A stretch of DNA of 64,000 nucleotides, taken from Cyanobium sp. CH-040 (GTDB taxonomy: Bacteria; Cyanobacteriota; Cyanobacteriia; PCC-6307; Cyanobiaceae). Both the position numbers and the translations under genes were made by a program. The DNA lies in the NCBI RefSeq assembly GCF_024346135.1, contig NZ_JAGQCJ010000011.1, positions 45,810 to 109,809 on the forward strand, read 5' to 3'. Under the pieces are notes generated by a model that was not told where the DNA came from, ran no database searches, and worked only from the letters and a program-made list of their open reading frames with translations. This document shows positions 43,801-55,694 of this stretch, one piece after another (the first letter of the stretch is position 1; each line of letters starts with the position of its first letter).

Positions 43801-44274
43801 ATGTTCGAGCTGATCCCCTACGAGCGCTTCCGCGACACCCCCAGCGTGCGCTTCTTCGACATCACCGTCGCCGAGTCCAACGCCCGCGACCTGGTGGTGC
43901 ATGCCGGGCCGGCCGTCTCCCCTCCCGATGACGAGAGCGGCGCCTGGCAGTTCTATCTGCATCCCCACCAGGAGGACAACCTGCTGGCCCTGCACGGCGG
44001 CCGCACCTTCTTCCTGGTGAACTTCGGCTGGAACTACCCGTTCCACATCGTGCGGCTGGAAACCGGGGGCGACATCCTGCGCATCCCTCCCGGCACCTTC
44101 CACCGCTCGGTGTCCGACGCCGAGGGCTCGGTGGTGCTGAACCAGGCCGTGCGCGAGGAGAACGCCAGCCTGGTGCGCGAGTTCCGGGTGTACAGCAGCC
44201 GCCGGATCCCGCGGCTGTTCGCCACCACCTGCAACACCGCGCCCCTGCCGAAGCTGCACGGCTTCAACTGGTAG
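43801..44274 (+). CDS. Cupin-fold protein of unknown function
   Basis: 157 residues beginning MFELIPYERFRDTPSVRFFDITV. Cupin features are FYLHPHQEDNLLALHGGRTFFLVN and ILRIPPGTFHRSVSD, with two His and a Glu in the first motif and a His in the second as metal ligands. Function is not recognised. It ends nine bases before the convergent transglutaminase gene. Confidence 0.65.
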   Translation: MFELIPYERFRDTPSVRFFDITVAESNARDLVVHAGPAVSPPDDESGAWQFYLHPHQEDNLLALHGGRTFFLVNFGWNYPFHIVRLETGGDILRIPPGTFHRSVSDAEGSVVLNQAVREENASLVREFRVYSSRRIPRLFATTCNTAPLPKLHGFNW

Positions 44275-44283
44275 GCGACAGGG

Positions 44284-45213
44284 TCAGGGGCTGGGCCTGA
44301 AGGCCGTCACGTCCACCCCCTGGCCGGCCGACACCAGGCCGGTGTTGGTGTGGGTGGCGTCCAGCATGTCGGCCTCGATTGCCCACTCGAACGTGCTCTC
44401 CACCCCCGGCGGGCCGGAGAAGCTGCCGGTGATCGCAGCGGTGAGCTCCGGTTTGGACGACGTGGCCAGGGTGATGTAGCGGTCGTCGATGACACCCATG
44501 CCGCTGGGGTCGAAGCCGCGCCAGCCGGCGCCGGGGAGGTACACCTCGGCCCAGGCGTGCAGGTCGTAGCGCTCGGGTTTGGGCTCCACCAGGTGGTAGC
44601 CGCTCACGAAACGGGCCGGCAGCCCCACGCAGCGGCAGGCTTCCACCATCAGCATCGCCAGGTCGCGGCAGGAGCCCACCCGCTCCTTGAGGGTGCGGCC
44701 GGCGGGCCAGGCCGGACCGATGTGGCGCTGGGTGTACTTCACCCGGTCCTGGATGATCTCCACCAGCTGCTGCAGATACATCAGCGCCCGCTGGTCGCTG
44801 CCCATCAGCGCCTCCTGGGCCAGGTCCACGGCGGCGGGGTCGTGCTGGCCGTTGGGGAGCCAGCCATCCAGCGCACCCATCAGGTCGCTGTTGAGGTGGC
44901 CCACCGGGTAGGGCAGGTGGGGCTCGTTCTCCTCCAGGCAGGCCTGCAGCAGCGGCGCCGTCTCCGTTTCCACCACGCTGGTGGAGCGCACCAGGAACTC
45001 ATCGCTGCCGCCCTGGAAGCGGGCCCGCAGGATCTCGTCGCCGCTTGCGGCCAGCAGCGGATACAGCCGTGAGGGTTCCGGGCTGATCTCCAGCCGGAAG
45101 TCCACCAGCTTCTGGAAGCCGTGGCCCCGGGGCTTGAGGCAGAAGCGGTGGGGGCCCAGCAGCACCGGGGCGCTGTAGCGGTAGGTGAACGTGTGGGTTA
45201 CGCGAGCACGCAT
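44284..45213 (-). CDS. Transglutaminase-like cysteine protease-fold protein
   Basis: 309 residues. An N-terminal beta-rich domain (about 1-110) precedes the transglutaminase core with catalytic Cys in VGSCRDLAMLM, His in YDLHAWAEVYLPG and Asp in FDPSGMGV. The family often occurs with alpha-E and ATP-grasp proteins as a putative peptide-modification system. It overlaps the alpha-E gene by 16 bases and is the last gene of that operon. Confidence 0.88.
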   Translation of the reverse strand: MRARVTHTFTYRYSAPVLLGPHRFCLKPRGHGFQKLVDFRLEISPEPSRLYPLLAASGDEILRARFQGGSDEFLVRSTSVVETETAPLLQACLEENEPHLPYPVGHLNSDLMGALDGWLPNGQHDPAAVDLAQEALMGSDQRALMYLQQLVEIIQDRVKYTQRHIGPAWPAGRTLKERVGSCRDLAMLMVEACRCVGLPARFVSGYHLVEPKPERYDLHAWAEVYLPGAGWRGFDPSGMGVIDDRYITLATSSKPELTAAITGSFSGPPGVESTFEWAIEADMLDATHTNTGLVSAGQGVDVTAFRPSP

Positions 45214-46196
45214 GCCGGATCAGTGCTGGCGGTGTGGACGGTGACGGCGGCCTCGCCGCCGGCGATGAAGTAGCGCTTCTCGATCAGCTCATGGAGCCGG
45301 TTGAGGTCGCTCTGCAGGGCATCGATGGATTCGTGCAGCCCGCTGGCGATCAGATCCTCGATGCGCGTGTAGCTCCAGCGGGCCAGGGTGAGGCCGCTGA
45401 GGCACTCCAGCTCGTCGGGCACGGCGGGCACCGCCTGGCCCTGCACGATGTGCAGGGTTTCGTGGATGCGCTGCAGGCAGTAGCGCACCGAGCGCGGGAA
45501 GATCGGGTTGAGCAGCAGGAAGGCGGCCACCGCCTTGGGTTCGATCGCCTGCTGGCGGGCCTGCCGGAACATCTGGTAGGCGCCGGCGCTGCGCAGCAGC
45601 GAGATCCACTGCAGCTCGTCCAGCACGCCGCCCACCTCATCCGGGGAGGGCAGCAGCAGGAAGTACTTCACGTCCAGGATGCGGGTGGTCTTGTCGGCCC
45701 GCTCCAGCAGCCGCCCCAGGCGGCTGAACTGCCAGGAGAGATCGCGGCTGAGGGTGGCGTCGGTGATGCCGTAGAAGAGCTGACAGGCGCGCCGGATCTC
45801 GCGCAGCACCTCCTGGGGCGGCTGGTTCCAGAACCGCTCGCTCTCCTGCAGGGTCCAGTAGATGTCGTTGATCTGCTCCCACATCTCCGTGGTGATCACC
45901 TCGCGGATCTGACGGGCGTTCTCGCGGGCGTGGCGGATGCAGTTGATGACACTGCTGGGATTGGCATCCGCCCGAACCAGGAACTCCACCACGTCGTTGG
46001 GGGAGCCGCCGGGGTAGAGCTCGTCGAACAGCTCCCGGTCGCCGCTGGCATCGATCAGCGGCAGCCAGGGTTCGGCGCTGCCGGGCGGGCAGTCGAGGGC
46101 CATGGCCTCGCTCACCTCCACGAAGCGGGAGATGTTCTCGGCCCGCTCCACGTAGCGGTTGATCCAGTAGAGCGAATCGGCGACGCGGCTCAGCAT
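45198..46196 (-). CDS. Alpha-E domain protein
   Basis: 332 residues starting MLSRVADSLYWINRYVERAENISRF, the diagnostic N-terminus of alpha-E (DUF403) proteins. It is almost entirely helical, with ELQWISLLRSAGAY, PIFPRSVRYCLQRI and a C-terminal long helix. Molecular function is unknown. Both ends overlap neighbours (7 bases with the ATP-grasp gene, 16 with the transglutaminase gene), so the three are translated as a unit. Confidence 0.9.
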   Translation of the reverse strand: MLSRVADSLYWINRYVERAENISRFVEVSEAMALDCPPGSAEPWLPLIDASGDRELFDELYPGGSPNDVVEFLVRADANPSSVINCIRHARENARQIREVITTEMWEQINDIYWTLQESERFWNQPPQEVLREIRRACQLFYGITDATLSRDLSWQFSRLGRLLERADKTTRILDVKYFLLLPSPDEVGGVLDELQWISLLRSAGAYQMFRQARQQAIEPKAVAAFLLLNPIFPRSVRYCLQRIHETLHIVQGQAVPAVPDELECLSGLTLARWSYTRIEDLIASGLHESIDALQSDLNRLHELIEKRYFIAGGEAAVTVHTASTDPACVLA

Positions 46197-47629
46197 GACG
46201 GCTCTCCCACGATCCAGGTGTCCTTGCAGCCTCCGCCCTGGGAGGAGTTCACCACCAGTGAACCGCGCCGCAGGGCCACCCGGGTGAGCCCGCCGGGGCT
46301 CACCCACGAGCCCTTGCCCCGCAGCACGTAGGGCCGCAGGTCCACGTGACAGGGAAACAGTTCCCCCTCACTGAGCGATGGCACGGTGGAGAGTTCCAGG
46401 GTGGGCTGGGCGATGTAGTTGCGGGGGTTGGCGCGGATCTTGTCGGCGAACTCGGCGATCTCCTCCGGCGGGGCATGGGGACCGATCAGCATGCCGTAGC
46501 CGCCGGCCTCGGCCACCGCCTTCACCACCAGCTCGTTGAGATGGGCGAGCACGTAGGCCTGGTCGTCGGGCCGCGAGCAAAGGTAGGTGGGCACGTTCTC
46601 GATGATCGCCTCCTGGCCCAGGTAGTAGCGGATCATCTCCGGCACGTAGGCGTAGATCAGCTTGTCGTCGGCCACGCCGGTGCCGGGGGCGTTGGCGATC
46701 GCCACCCGGCCGGCCCGGTAGGCCTCCATCAGACCCCGCACCCCCAGCACCGAATCACTGCGGAACACGGCGGGGTCGAGGAAGTCGTCGTCGATGCGGC
46801 GGTAGATCACATCCACCAGTTCCAGGCCGCCGGTGCTGCGCAGCCACACGCGATCGTCCTGGCACACCAGGTCGCGGCCCTCCACCAGCTGGATGCCCAT
46901 CTGCTGGGCCAGGTAGCTGTGCTCGAAGTAGGCGCTGTTGTACACGCCGGGGGTGAGCAGCACCACCTTGGGGGTTTCCGTCCAGGGGGCCAGCTCCCGC
47001 AGGGTCTGCAGCAGGTGGGAGGGGTAGTCGTCGATCGGCTGCACGGTGCGGCCGGCGAACAGGCTGGGGAACATGCGCTTCATCACGCGCCGGTTCTCCA
47101 GGAAGTAGGCCACCCCGGAGGGGCAGCGCAGGTTGTCCTCCAGCACCCGCCAGGTGCCCTGGCCGTCGCGCACCAGATCGAGGCCGGAGATGTGGCACCA
47201 CTTGCCCAGGGGCGGCTTGAAGCCCATCAGCTGGGGCCGCCAGCCCTGGGAGCTCACCACGTCCTCGCGCGGCACCACGCCGTCGTTGAGGATGCGCTGC
47301 TCGCCGTAGACGTCGGCCAGGAACAGGTCGATCGCCTCCAGGCGCTGGATCAGGCCGCGCTCCAGGCGCTGCCAGTCGCTGCTGCTGATCAGGCGCGGCA
47401 GTGGATCGAAGGGCAGGATGCGCTCCAGGCCGCGCTCGCCGGAGTCGTTGAGGCGGAAGGTGGCCCCGAGACGCTTGAGCAGGTTGCCGGCTGCGGCGTG
47501 GTTGCGGTTCAGTTCCTCCAGTCCGAGCTGACCCAGGGAGGTGAGCAGGGGCCGCAGGGCGCCGCGGGGCTCGTCGAAGGCGCTGAAGTACTCGTCGTAG
47601 CCGCGGCTGGGGCGGTAGTCGGTGAACAT
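46190..47629 (-). CDS. Circularly permuted ATP-grasp type 2 protein
   Basis: 479 residues. It begins MFTDYRPSRGYDEYF; GLDLVRDGQGTWRVLEDNLRCPSGVAYFLENR and the C-terminal YVLRGKGSWVSPGGLTRVALRRGSLVVNSSQGGGCKDTW are signatures of the permuted ATP-grasp group. It probably forms an amide or peptide bond with ATP. First gene of the ATP-grasp/alpha-E/transglutaminase operon. It follows ureC by 83 bases on the same strand and may be partly co-transcribed with urease. Confidence 0.9.
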   Translation of the reverse strand: MFTDYRPSRGYDEYFSAFDEPRGALRPLLTSLGQLGLEELNRNHAAAGNLLKRLGATFRLNDSGERGLERILPFDPLPRLISSSDWQRLERGLIQRLEAIDLFLADVYGEQRILNDGVVPREDVVSSQGWRPQLMGFKPPLGKWCHISGLDLVRDGQGTWRVLEDNLRCPSGVAYFLENRRVMKRMFPSLFAGRTVQPIDDYPSHLLQTLRELAPWTETPKVVLLTPGVYNSAYFEHSYLAQQMGIQLVEGRDLVCQDDRVWLRSTGGLELVDVIYRRIDDDFLDPAVFRSDSVLGVRGLMEAYRAGRVAIANAPGTGVADDKLIYAYVPEMIRYYLGQEAIIENVPTYLCSRPDDQAYVLAHLNELVVKAVAEAGGYGMLIGPHAPPEEIAEFADKIRANPRNYIAQPTLELSTVPSLSEGELFPCHVDLRPYVLRGKGSWVSPGGLTRVALRRGSLVVNSSQGGGCKDTWIVGEPSC

Positions 47630-47712
47630 GGCGGGCCAGGGCGGCACTGCCGGATCATCCGAGAGCGGGTGGGGCTTTCCCGGTGTGGGTTGTTACGAAA
47701 CCCCCACCGCTG

Positions 47713-49425
<1,713 letters not shown>

Positions 49426-49432
49426 GGGGGGG

Positions 49433-49750
49433 TCAGTCGAGGGGGCCGTTCACCAGGCCGTTGAAGCCCACCACGCGGCGATCGCCGGCGAAGGGCACCA
49501 GGTTCACGCTGCGGCTGTCGCCGGGTTCGAAGCGGATCGCCGTGCCGGCGGGGATGTCGAGCCGCAGTCCGCGGGCGGCCTCGCGGTCGAACTCCAGGGC
49601 GCTGTTGGCTTCGTGGAAGTGGAAATGGGAGCCCACCTGCACGGGCCGGTCACCGGTGTTGGCCACCTGCACCGTGGTCACCGGCCGGCCGGCGTTGAGC
49701 TCGATCTCGCCCGCTTCGGGGATCAGTTCGCCGGGGATGAGAGGGGGCAT
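49433..49750 (-). CDS. ureB: Urease beta subunit UreB
   Basis: 105 residues: [40 protein letters not shown] and [17 protein letters not shown] are the UreB signatures. It starts at ATG 49750, giving the usual MPPLIPGE start. It lies between ureA and ureC. Confidence 0.95.
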   Translation of the reverse strand: MPPLIPGELIPEAGEIELNAGRPVTTVQVANTGDRPVQVGSHFHFHEANSALEFDREAARGLRLDIPAGTAIRFEPGDSRSVNLVPFAGDRRVVGFNGLVNGPLD

Positions 49751-49781
49751 AGCGGCGGATGGGGATGACAAAGGTGCGGGC

Positions 49782-50084
49782 TCAGCGGATCGGGTCGTGC
49801 AGCGTCACCAGCTTGGTGCCGTCGGGGAACACCGCCTCGATCTGCACCTCGTGCACCAGCTCCGGCACCCCCTCCATCACCTGCTCGCGGCTCAGCCAGC
49901 CGCTGCCCTCCTCCATCAGCTGCGCCACGGTCTTGCCGTCACGGGCGCCCTCGAGCACCTGGAAGCTGAGCCAGGCCACCGCTTCCGGGTGGTTGAGCCG
50001 CAGGCCCCGCAGCAGCCGCCGCTCCGCCAGCAGGGCGGCGGTGACGATCAGCAGCTTGTCCTTTTCCTGGGGGGTGAGGTGCAT
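49782..50084 (-). CDS. ureA: Urease gamma subunit UreA
   Basis: 100 residues, the usual length: [32 protein letters not shown] and [20 protein letters not shown]. The gene lies 65 bases downstream of ureD and 31 bases upstream of ureB. Confidence 0.95.
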   Translation of the reverse strand: MHLTPQEKDKLLIVTAALLAERRLLRGLRLNHPEAVAWLSFQVLEGARDGKTVAQLMEEGSGWLSREQVMEGVPELVHEVQIEAVFPDGTKLVTLHDPIR

Positions 50085-50149
50085 CGGCGTCAGGCTGGCA
50101 CGGAACCGCTCCACCCGCAGCCTGGCAGTGACGGCGGCGGCTGGCCCGT

Positions 50150-51115
50150 TCAGGGCGAACCCTGCGGCAGCCAGGGAGTCTCCTGGAAGGGCCACACCCG
50201 CGGCAGCTGCGGCCTGGCCAGTCCCCGCGCCGCCCGGCTGAGCGCCCACAGGCGTGTGAACCAGTAGCGGGCGGCCTGGCTGGAGCCGCCGCGGTAGCGG
50301 GCGATCAGGCCCTGCTCCAGGCAGCCCACCGCCATCTCGCCCTCCAGCCCCGCCCGGGCGGCCCGGGCCTCGGCGGCCAGCTCCGCCAGCCGCTGCGCCG
50401 GCAGCCCGTCGGGGGCCGCCCACACCAGCGTGCCCAGCACCGGCTGGCCGTCCATGCCGTGCGCACTGGCAAGCGCCTCGCCCTCCAGGCTGAGGCGGTC
50501 CACCAGCTCCCAGCGCTCTCCGCCGGGACCCAGGCGCACCACCTCCAGGGCGGAGCGCCAGCAGCCCGCCCCCAGCCCCTCGCCGGCGGCACTGCGGCCC
50601 AACCGCACCAGCTCGGCCCCCAGCCAGCTGGCCCCCGGCGCCAGCTCCACCCGGCAGTGCTGCCCATAGAGGCCGTCGGCGTAGAGCACCAGCTCCTGGG
50701 GCAGCCATTCCAGATCGGCCCCCGCCTCCAGGCGCATGCACAGGGTCTGGGTGGCCCAGCGCCGGCCGGCGCCCCGCCGGCGGAAGCGGCCCACCGAGCC
50801 GTACACCTTCTGGGCGGCCACGGTGGTGAGCAGGCCGCGGCTGCCCGGGGCCCCCTCCACCTCCACCGTCAGGCCGTCGCCCCCCACCAGCCCGCCGGCC
50901 GTGTGCAGCAGCGGCAGCTGCAGCCGCCCCTCGCCGGCGGCATAGGCCCGCTGCCACTTCAGCGGTGCCGTGGCGCCGGCCCGGTAGCGCCCCGGTTCGC
51001 TCTCCAGCCGCAGCCAGGCCCGCGCCTGCCAGCCCGCGGACGTCTCAGGCGGCGGCAACGGCGGGCCGGGCGTCGGCGGGCCATCGGGGTTGGCGGGCAA
51101 TGCGGCGAGGCACAT
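50150..51115 (-). CDS. ureD: Urease accessory protein UreD
   Basis: 321 residues. [42 protein letters not shown] and [19 protein letters not shown] fit UreD, the scaffold that binds apo-urease and UreF/UreG during nickel insertion. ATG 51115 is chosen; the N-terminal 25 residues are Pro-rich. It is divergent from ureE across 77 bases. Confidence 0.93.
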   Translation of the reverse strand: MCLAALPANPDGPPTPGPPLPPPETSAGWQARAWLRLESEPGRYRAGATAPLKWQRAYAAGEGRLQLPLLHTAGGLVGGDGLTVEVEGAPGSRGLLTTVAAQKVYGSVGRFRRRGAGRRWATQTLCMRLEAGADLEWLPQELVLYADGLYGQHCRVELAPGASWLGAELVRLGRSAAGEGLGAGCWRSALEVVRLGPGGERWELVDRLSLEGEALASAHGMDGQPVLGTLVWAAPDGLPAQRLAELAAEARAARAGLEGEMAVGCLEQGLIARYRGGSSQAARYWFTRLWALSRAARGLARPQLPRVWPFQETPWLPQGSP

Positions 51116-51192
51116 CAACCCCGACCCTGGCAGAGCCGCGGCCTCCCATGCTGTGATCGTGGGGCAAGCCAGGGGTGCGCCGGGGCGTCGCC

Positions 51193-51675
51193 ATGGATCC
51201 ACCGGTGTTCCGCAGCCGTCATCCCGGCCCGCCACCCGAGCCGGCGCCCGCCTGGCGGCTGCCGCTCACGGCCGACGAGCGCAGCCGCTGCCGCGGGCTG
51301 CGCCGCACGGCCTGCGGTGTGCCGGTGCTGCTGCAGCTGCCGCGGGGGGAAGCCCTGCGGCCGGGTGAATGGCTGTGCTGCGACGGCCCCGAGCAGCGCT
51401 GGCTGCAGGTGACGGCTGCGCCCGAGCCGCTGCTGCGGGTGCGGGCCGGCGATGCCCTGGCCCTGCTGCAGGCCGCCTATCACCTGGGCAACCGTCACGT
51501 GGCGCTGGAGATCCGCCCCGCAGAGCTGCGGCTGCCGGACGATCCGGTGCTGGCCCACCTGCTCGAGCACCGCGGCCTGGAGGTGCTCCGGATCACGGCC
51601 CCGTTCGAGCCGGAGAGCGGTGCCTACGACCACAGCCACAGCCACGACCCCAGCCCCGGCGCGGGGCCGGGCTGA
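51193..51675 (+). CDS. ureE: Urease accessory protein UreE (nickel chaperone)
   Basis: 160 residues. GDALALLQAAYHLGNRHVALEI contains the conserved nickel-binding region with His in GNRHV, and the C-terminus has a short His tail (DHSHSHD). It hands nickel to UreG. ATG 51193 matches the conserved length. First of the ureEFG operon. Confidence 0.9.
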   Translation: MDPPVFRSRHPGPPPEPAPAWRLPLTADERSRCRGLRRTACGVPVLLQLPRGEALRPGEWLCCDGPEQRWLQVTAAPEPLLRVRAGDALALLQAAYHLGNRHVALEIRPAELRLPDDPVLAHLLEHRGLEVLRITAPFEPESGAYDHSHSHDPSPGAGPG

Positions 51676-51683
51676 GGGTGGCG

Positions 51684-52361
51684 ATGGGTCTGGAGCTGCT
51701 GCGCCTGTTTCAGCTGGTGAGCCCGGCCCTGCCGGTGGGGGCCTTCTCCTATTCCGAGGGCCTGGAGGTGCTGGTGCAGAGCGGCCGGCTGGCCGATGCC
51801 GCCGCGGTGCGGGCCTGGCTGGAGGCGGAGCTGGAGCGCGGCCTGGTGGCGATCGAAGCGGCCCAACTGCCGGAGCTGATGCGGCGTCTCGCCGCCGGCG
51901 AGCTGGATGCCGCGGCGGAGCGGGACGGCTGGCTGCTGGCCCAGCGGGAGGCGGCCGAGCTGCGCGCCCAGCAGCGCCAGATGGGGCGCTCGCTGCTGCA
52001 GCTGCTCACCGATCTGGGCTGGCCCCTGCCGCGGCCCCTGGCCCTGGGCTGGACCGGGGCCTGGGCCTGGGCGGGGGTGTGCCTGGAGCTGCCGCCGCAG
52101 GCGGTGCTGGAGGCCTACCTGCACGGCTGGACCGCCAACCAGCTCAGCGCCGCGGTGCGGCTGGTGCCGCTCGGCCCCACGCAGGCCCAGCGCCTGCAGC
52201 TGGCGCTCGCACCCCTGATCGCCGCGCGCGCCGCGGCGCTGTACGGGGCCTGCCAGGCGGGAGCGGATCCCATCGCCGACGGGCTCTGGAGCAGCGGCGT
52301 GGGCGCCGGCCTGGCCCAGCTCCGCCATGCTGAGCTCTACTCCCGGTTGTTCAGGAGCTGA
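51684..52361 (+). CDS. ureF: Urease accessory protein UreF
   Basis: 225 residues: [21 protein letters not shown] at the start and [24 protein letters not shown] later are UreF motifs. It acts as a GTPase regulator in the UreDFG complex. ATG 51684 follows ureE by eight bases. Confidence 0.92.
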   Translation: MGLELLRLFQLVSPALPVGAFSYSEGLEVLVQSGRLADAAAVRAWLEAELERGLVAIEAAQLPELMRRLAAGELDAAAERDGWLLAQREAAELRAQQRQMGRSLLQLLTDLGWPLPRPLALGWTGAWAWAGVCLELPPQAVLEAYLHGWTANQLSAAVRLVPLGPTQAQRLQLALAPLIAARAAALYGACQAGADPIADGLWSSGVGAGLAQLRHAELYSRLFRS

Positions 52362-52369
52362 GCGGCGCG

Positions 52370-52969
<600 letters not shown>

Positions 52970-53019
52970 GGCCCGATCGGTTCGCCGTGAGCGCTGGGTT
53001 GTGGTTGGTTTAACAAAGG

Positions 53020-53086
53020 GTGGCTGTTGCTACAAGTGCGGTCCCGCGGCCTGCATAGCGTCGCCTCTACCGCTCTGAAGGAGCGG
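53020..53086 (+). promoter_or_regulatory. NtcA-activated type promoter and leader hairpin of urtA
   Basis: GTGGCTGTTGCTAC (53020-53033) fits GT-N10-AC and GTA-N8-TAC with one mismatch. Exactly 22 bases later comes TAGCGT (53056-53061), a TAN3T -10 element; this is the layout of class II NtcA promoters. Transcription should begin near 53067. The leader then has a perfect 6-bp hairpin, CCGCTC-TGAAG-GAGCGG (53070-53086). The coding start is 53116. Confidence 0.72.
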
Positions 53087-53115
53087 ACCTTTCGTCGGGA
53101 ATCCCCACAGCTTTG

Positions 53116-54423
53116 ATGAAACCCTCCTTTCTGCGCGGCGCCCTGTCGCAGCGTTCCCCCCTGCGCCTGGTGGCGGGCACCACGGCATTGACCCTGTCGT
53201 TTTCCCTGGTGGCCTGCGGCGGCGGTGAGCAGGCCGCCGGAGACTTCGACGGTGAAGTGAAGGTCGGGATCCTGCATTCCCGCTCCGGCACCATGGCCAT
53301 CTCCGAGAACACGGTGGCCGAAGCCGAGCTGATGGCCATCGAAGAGATCAACAATGCCGGCGGCATCACGATCGATGGCAAGAAGCTGAAGATCGTGCCC
53401 GTCGAGGAGGACGGCGCCTCCGACTGGCCCACCTTCGCCGAGAAGGCCAAGAAGCTGATCGATCAGGATCAGGTGGCCGTGGTGTTCGGTGGCTGGACCT
53501 CGGCCAGCCGCAAGGCCATGCTGCCGGTGTTCGAAGCCAAGGATCATTTCCTCTTCTACCCCATCCAGTATGAGGGTCAGGAATGCTCCAGGAACATCTT
53601 CTACAGCGGCGCCACCCCCAACCAGCAGGCCGAGCCTGCCGTGTCCTGGCTGCTGGAGAACAAGGGCAAGGATTTCTTCCTGGTGGGCTCGGATTACGTG
53701 TATCCGCGCACGGCCAACACCATCATCAAGGAGCAGCTCAAGGTTGAGGGCGGCAATCTGGTGGGTGAGGACTACCTGCCCCTCGGCAACACCGAGGTTG
53801 CCCCGATCATCGCCAAGATCAAGCAGGCGCTGCCCAATGGTGGCGTGATCGTCAACACCCTCAACGGCGACAGCAACGTCGCCTTCTTCAAGCAGCTGAA
53901 TGCGGCCGGCATCACCCCGGCCAACGGCTACGCGATCATGAGCTTCTCGATCGCCGAGGAGGAGGTGGCGGCGATCGGCCCCGAGTTCCTCGAAGGCACC
54001 TTCGCCGCCTGGAACTTCTTCCAGAGCCTCGATACACCGGCCTCCAAGAAGTTCACGGAATCCTTCAAGGCCAAGTATGGCGACAACCGGGTGACCAATG
54101 ACCCGGCTGAATCGGCCTACAACATGGTGTACCTCTGGGCCAAGGGCGCCGAGAAGGCCAACAGCGTGGACGACAACAAGGTACGTGAAGCGCTGATCGG
54201 CGTGACCTTCGACGCTCCCCAGGGTCCGATCGAAGTGATGCCCAACCATCACACCACCGAGCTGGTGATGATCGGTGAGGTGCAGAAGGACGGCATGTTC
54301 AAGATCATCGAGAACAAAGGGGTCGTCAAGCCGCTGGCCTGGAACCAGTTCGTGCCCGAAACCAAGGGCTACACCTGCGACTGGACCCAGGACCGTCCCG
54401 ACGCCGGCAAGTTCAAGCTGTGA
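53116..54423 (+). CDS. urtA: Urea-binding lipoprotein UrtA
   Basis: 435 residues. A signal peptide ends in a lipobox-like FSLVACGGG, so it is a membrane-anchored periplasmic lipoprotein. VKVGILHSRSGTMAISE, VVFGGWTSASRKAMLPVFE, FYPIQYEGQECSRNIFYSGA and the C-terminal TKGYTCDWTQ are typical UrtA. ATG 53116 is preferred to the TTG just before it. First gene of urtABCDE. Confidence 0.96.
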   Translation: MKPSFLRGALSQRSPLRLVAGTTALTLSFSLVACGGGEQAAGDFDGEVKVGILHSRSGTMAISENTVAEAELMAIEEINNAGGITIDGKKLKIVPVEEDGASDWPTFAEKAKKLIDQDQVAVVFGGWTSASRKAMLPVFEAKDHFLFYPIQYEGQECSRNIFYSGATPNQQAEPAVSWLLENKGKDFFLVGSDYVYPRTANTIIKEQLKVEGGNLVGEDYLPLGNTEVAPIIAKIKQALPNGGVIVNTLNGDSNVAFFKQLNAAGITPANGYAIMSFSIAEEEVAAIGPEFLEGTFAAWNFFQSLDTPASKKFTESFKAKYGDNRVTNDPAESAYNMVYLWAKGAEKANSVDDNKVREALIGVTFDAPQGPIEVMPNHHTTELVMIGEVQKDGMFKIIENKGVVKPLAWNQFVPETKGYTCDWTQDRPDAGKFKL

Positions 54424-54533
54424 TCGGCGAGGCTCCGATCGGCTGATCTGACGGCACGACCCGTTCCATCCCGGGGGGAGTCATCTCCCCCCGTTTCTGT
54501 TCATTCCCATCGCCTTGTCCCCGCGGGGACACC

Positions 54534-55691
54534 ATGACTGCACTTCTCGACACGCTCTTCAACGGTCTGGCGATCGGTTCGGTGCTGATGCTCGCCGCCC
54601 TCGGCCTGGCCGTGGTGTTCGGGCTGATGGGCGTCATCAACATGGCCCATGGCGAATTGATGATGCTCGGCGCCTACACCACCTTTGTGGTGCAGAACCT
54701 GTTCAAGACCGGTCCACTGCAGGGACTGTTCCCTGCCTACATCCTGCTGGCCATTCCGGCGGCCTTTCTCGTCAGCGGTCTGGCCGGCCTGCTGCTCGAG
54801 AAGACGGTGATCCGCCGTCTCTACGGACGACCTCTGGAAACCCTGCTGGCCACCTGGGGGGTGAGCCTGATCCTGCAGCAGTTCGTGCGCTCCGTGTCCA
54901 CGGCCTTCGCCCTCGGTCTGATCGCCGCCGTGGTGCTGGCCCTGCTGGCGCCCCGGTTCATGCCCCAGGCCTGGTGGCAGCAACGCTGGACACCGCTGCT
55001 GTCCGTGGGCCTCTGGATTGCGGCCGCCGCCGCGGGCATCGCCCTGGCCTCGGGCCTGGGCAACGTGCGCGCGCTCGATCAGCCCTGGTTCAGCGCCCGC
55101 AACATCGACGTCAGCGCACCCCAGTGGCTGCGCGGCTCGGTCGACGTGGTGGGCGTGACCATGCCCACCGGTCGTCTGTTCATCATCGCCCTCACGGCCC
55201 TGGCCCTGCTGGCGGTGCACTGGTTCCTGCAGAAGAGCGTCTGGGGCATCCGCATCCGCGCCGTGACCCAGAACCGGCCGATGAGCAACTGCCTGGGCAT
55301 CCCCACCGAGACGGTGGATGCCCTCACCTTCCTGGTGGGATCCGGGCTGGCCGGCGTGGCCGGGGTGGCCGTGACGCTGCTGGGCTCGGTGGGGCCGAAC
55401 CTGGGGGGCAACTACATCGTGGACTGCTTCATGGTGGTGGTGCTGGGCGGCGTGGGCAAGCTGCTCGGCACCGTGGTGGCGGCCCTGGGGATCGGCATCC
55501 TCAGCTATGTGATCGGCTCCGGTTCGCTGCTGCTGGTGTGGCCCGCCATGCCCAGCGGGCTGAATGAACTGGTGACCTTCTTCGCCACCACCTCGATGGC
55601 CAAGGTGCTGGTGTTCGCGCTGATCGTGGTGTTTCTGCAGTTCAGGCCCGCCGGCCTGTTTCCGCAGAAGGGCCGCATGGTGGAGGCCTGA
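54534..55691 (+). CDS. urtB: Urea ABC transporter permease UrtB
   Basis: 385 residues, LivH-like permease with about eight to nine membrane segments. GLAVVFGLMGVINMAHGELMM is the family N-terminal motif and AVTQNRPMSNCLGIPTETVD the ATPase-contact loop. The 110-base gap from urtA contains a region with clustered G/C but no gene. Confidence 0.94.
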   Translation: MTALLDTLFNGLAIGSVLMLAALGLAVVFGLMGVINMAHGELMMLGAYTTFVVQNLFKTGPLQGLFPAYILLAIPAAFLVSGLAGLLLEKTVIRRLYGRPLETLLATWGVSLILQQFVRSVSTAFALGLIAAVVLALLAPRFMPQAWWQQRWTPLLSVGLWIAAAAAGIALASGLGNVRALDQPWFSARNIDVSAPQWLRGSVDVVGVTMPTGRLFIIALTALALLAVHWFLQKSVWGIRIRAVTQNRPMSNCLGIPTETVDALTFLVGSGLAGVAGVAVTLLGSVGPNLGGNYIVDCFMVVVLGGVGKLLGTVVAALGIGILSYVIGSGSLLLVWPAMPSGLNELVTFFATTSMAKVLVFALIVVFLQFRPAGLFPQKGRMVEA

Positions 55692-55694
55692 GCG

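Noticed and set aside
53062..53115. urtA leader hairpin considered as a glutamine (glnA-type) riboswitch.
   Set aside because: Only a simple 6-bp stem is present; the conserved junction sequences of that riboswitch are not seen.
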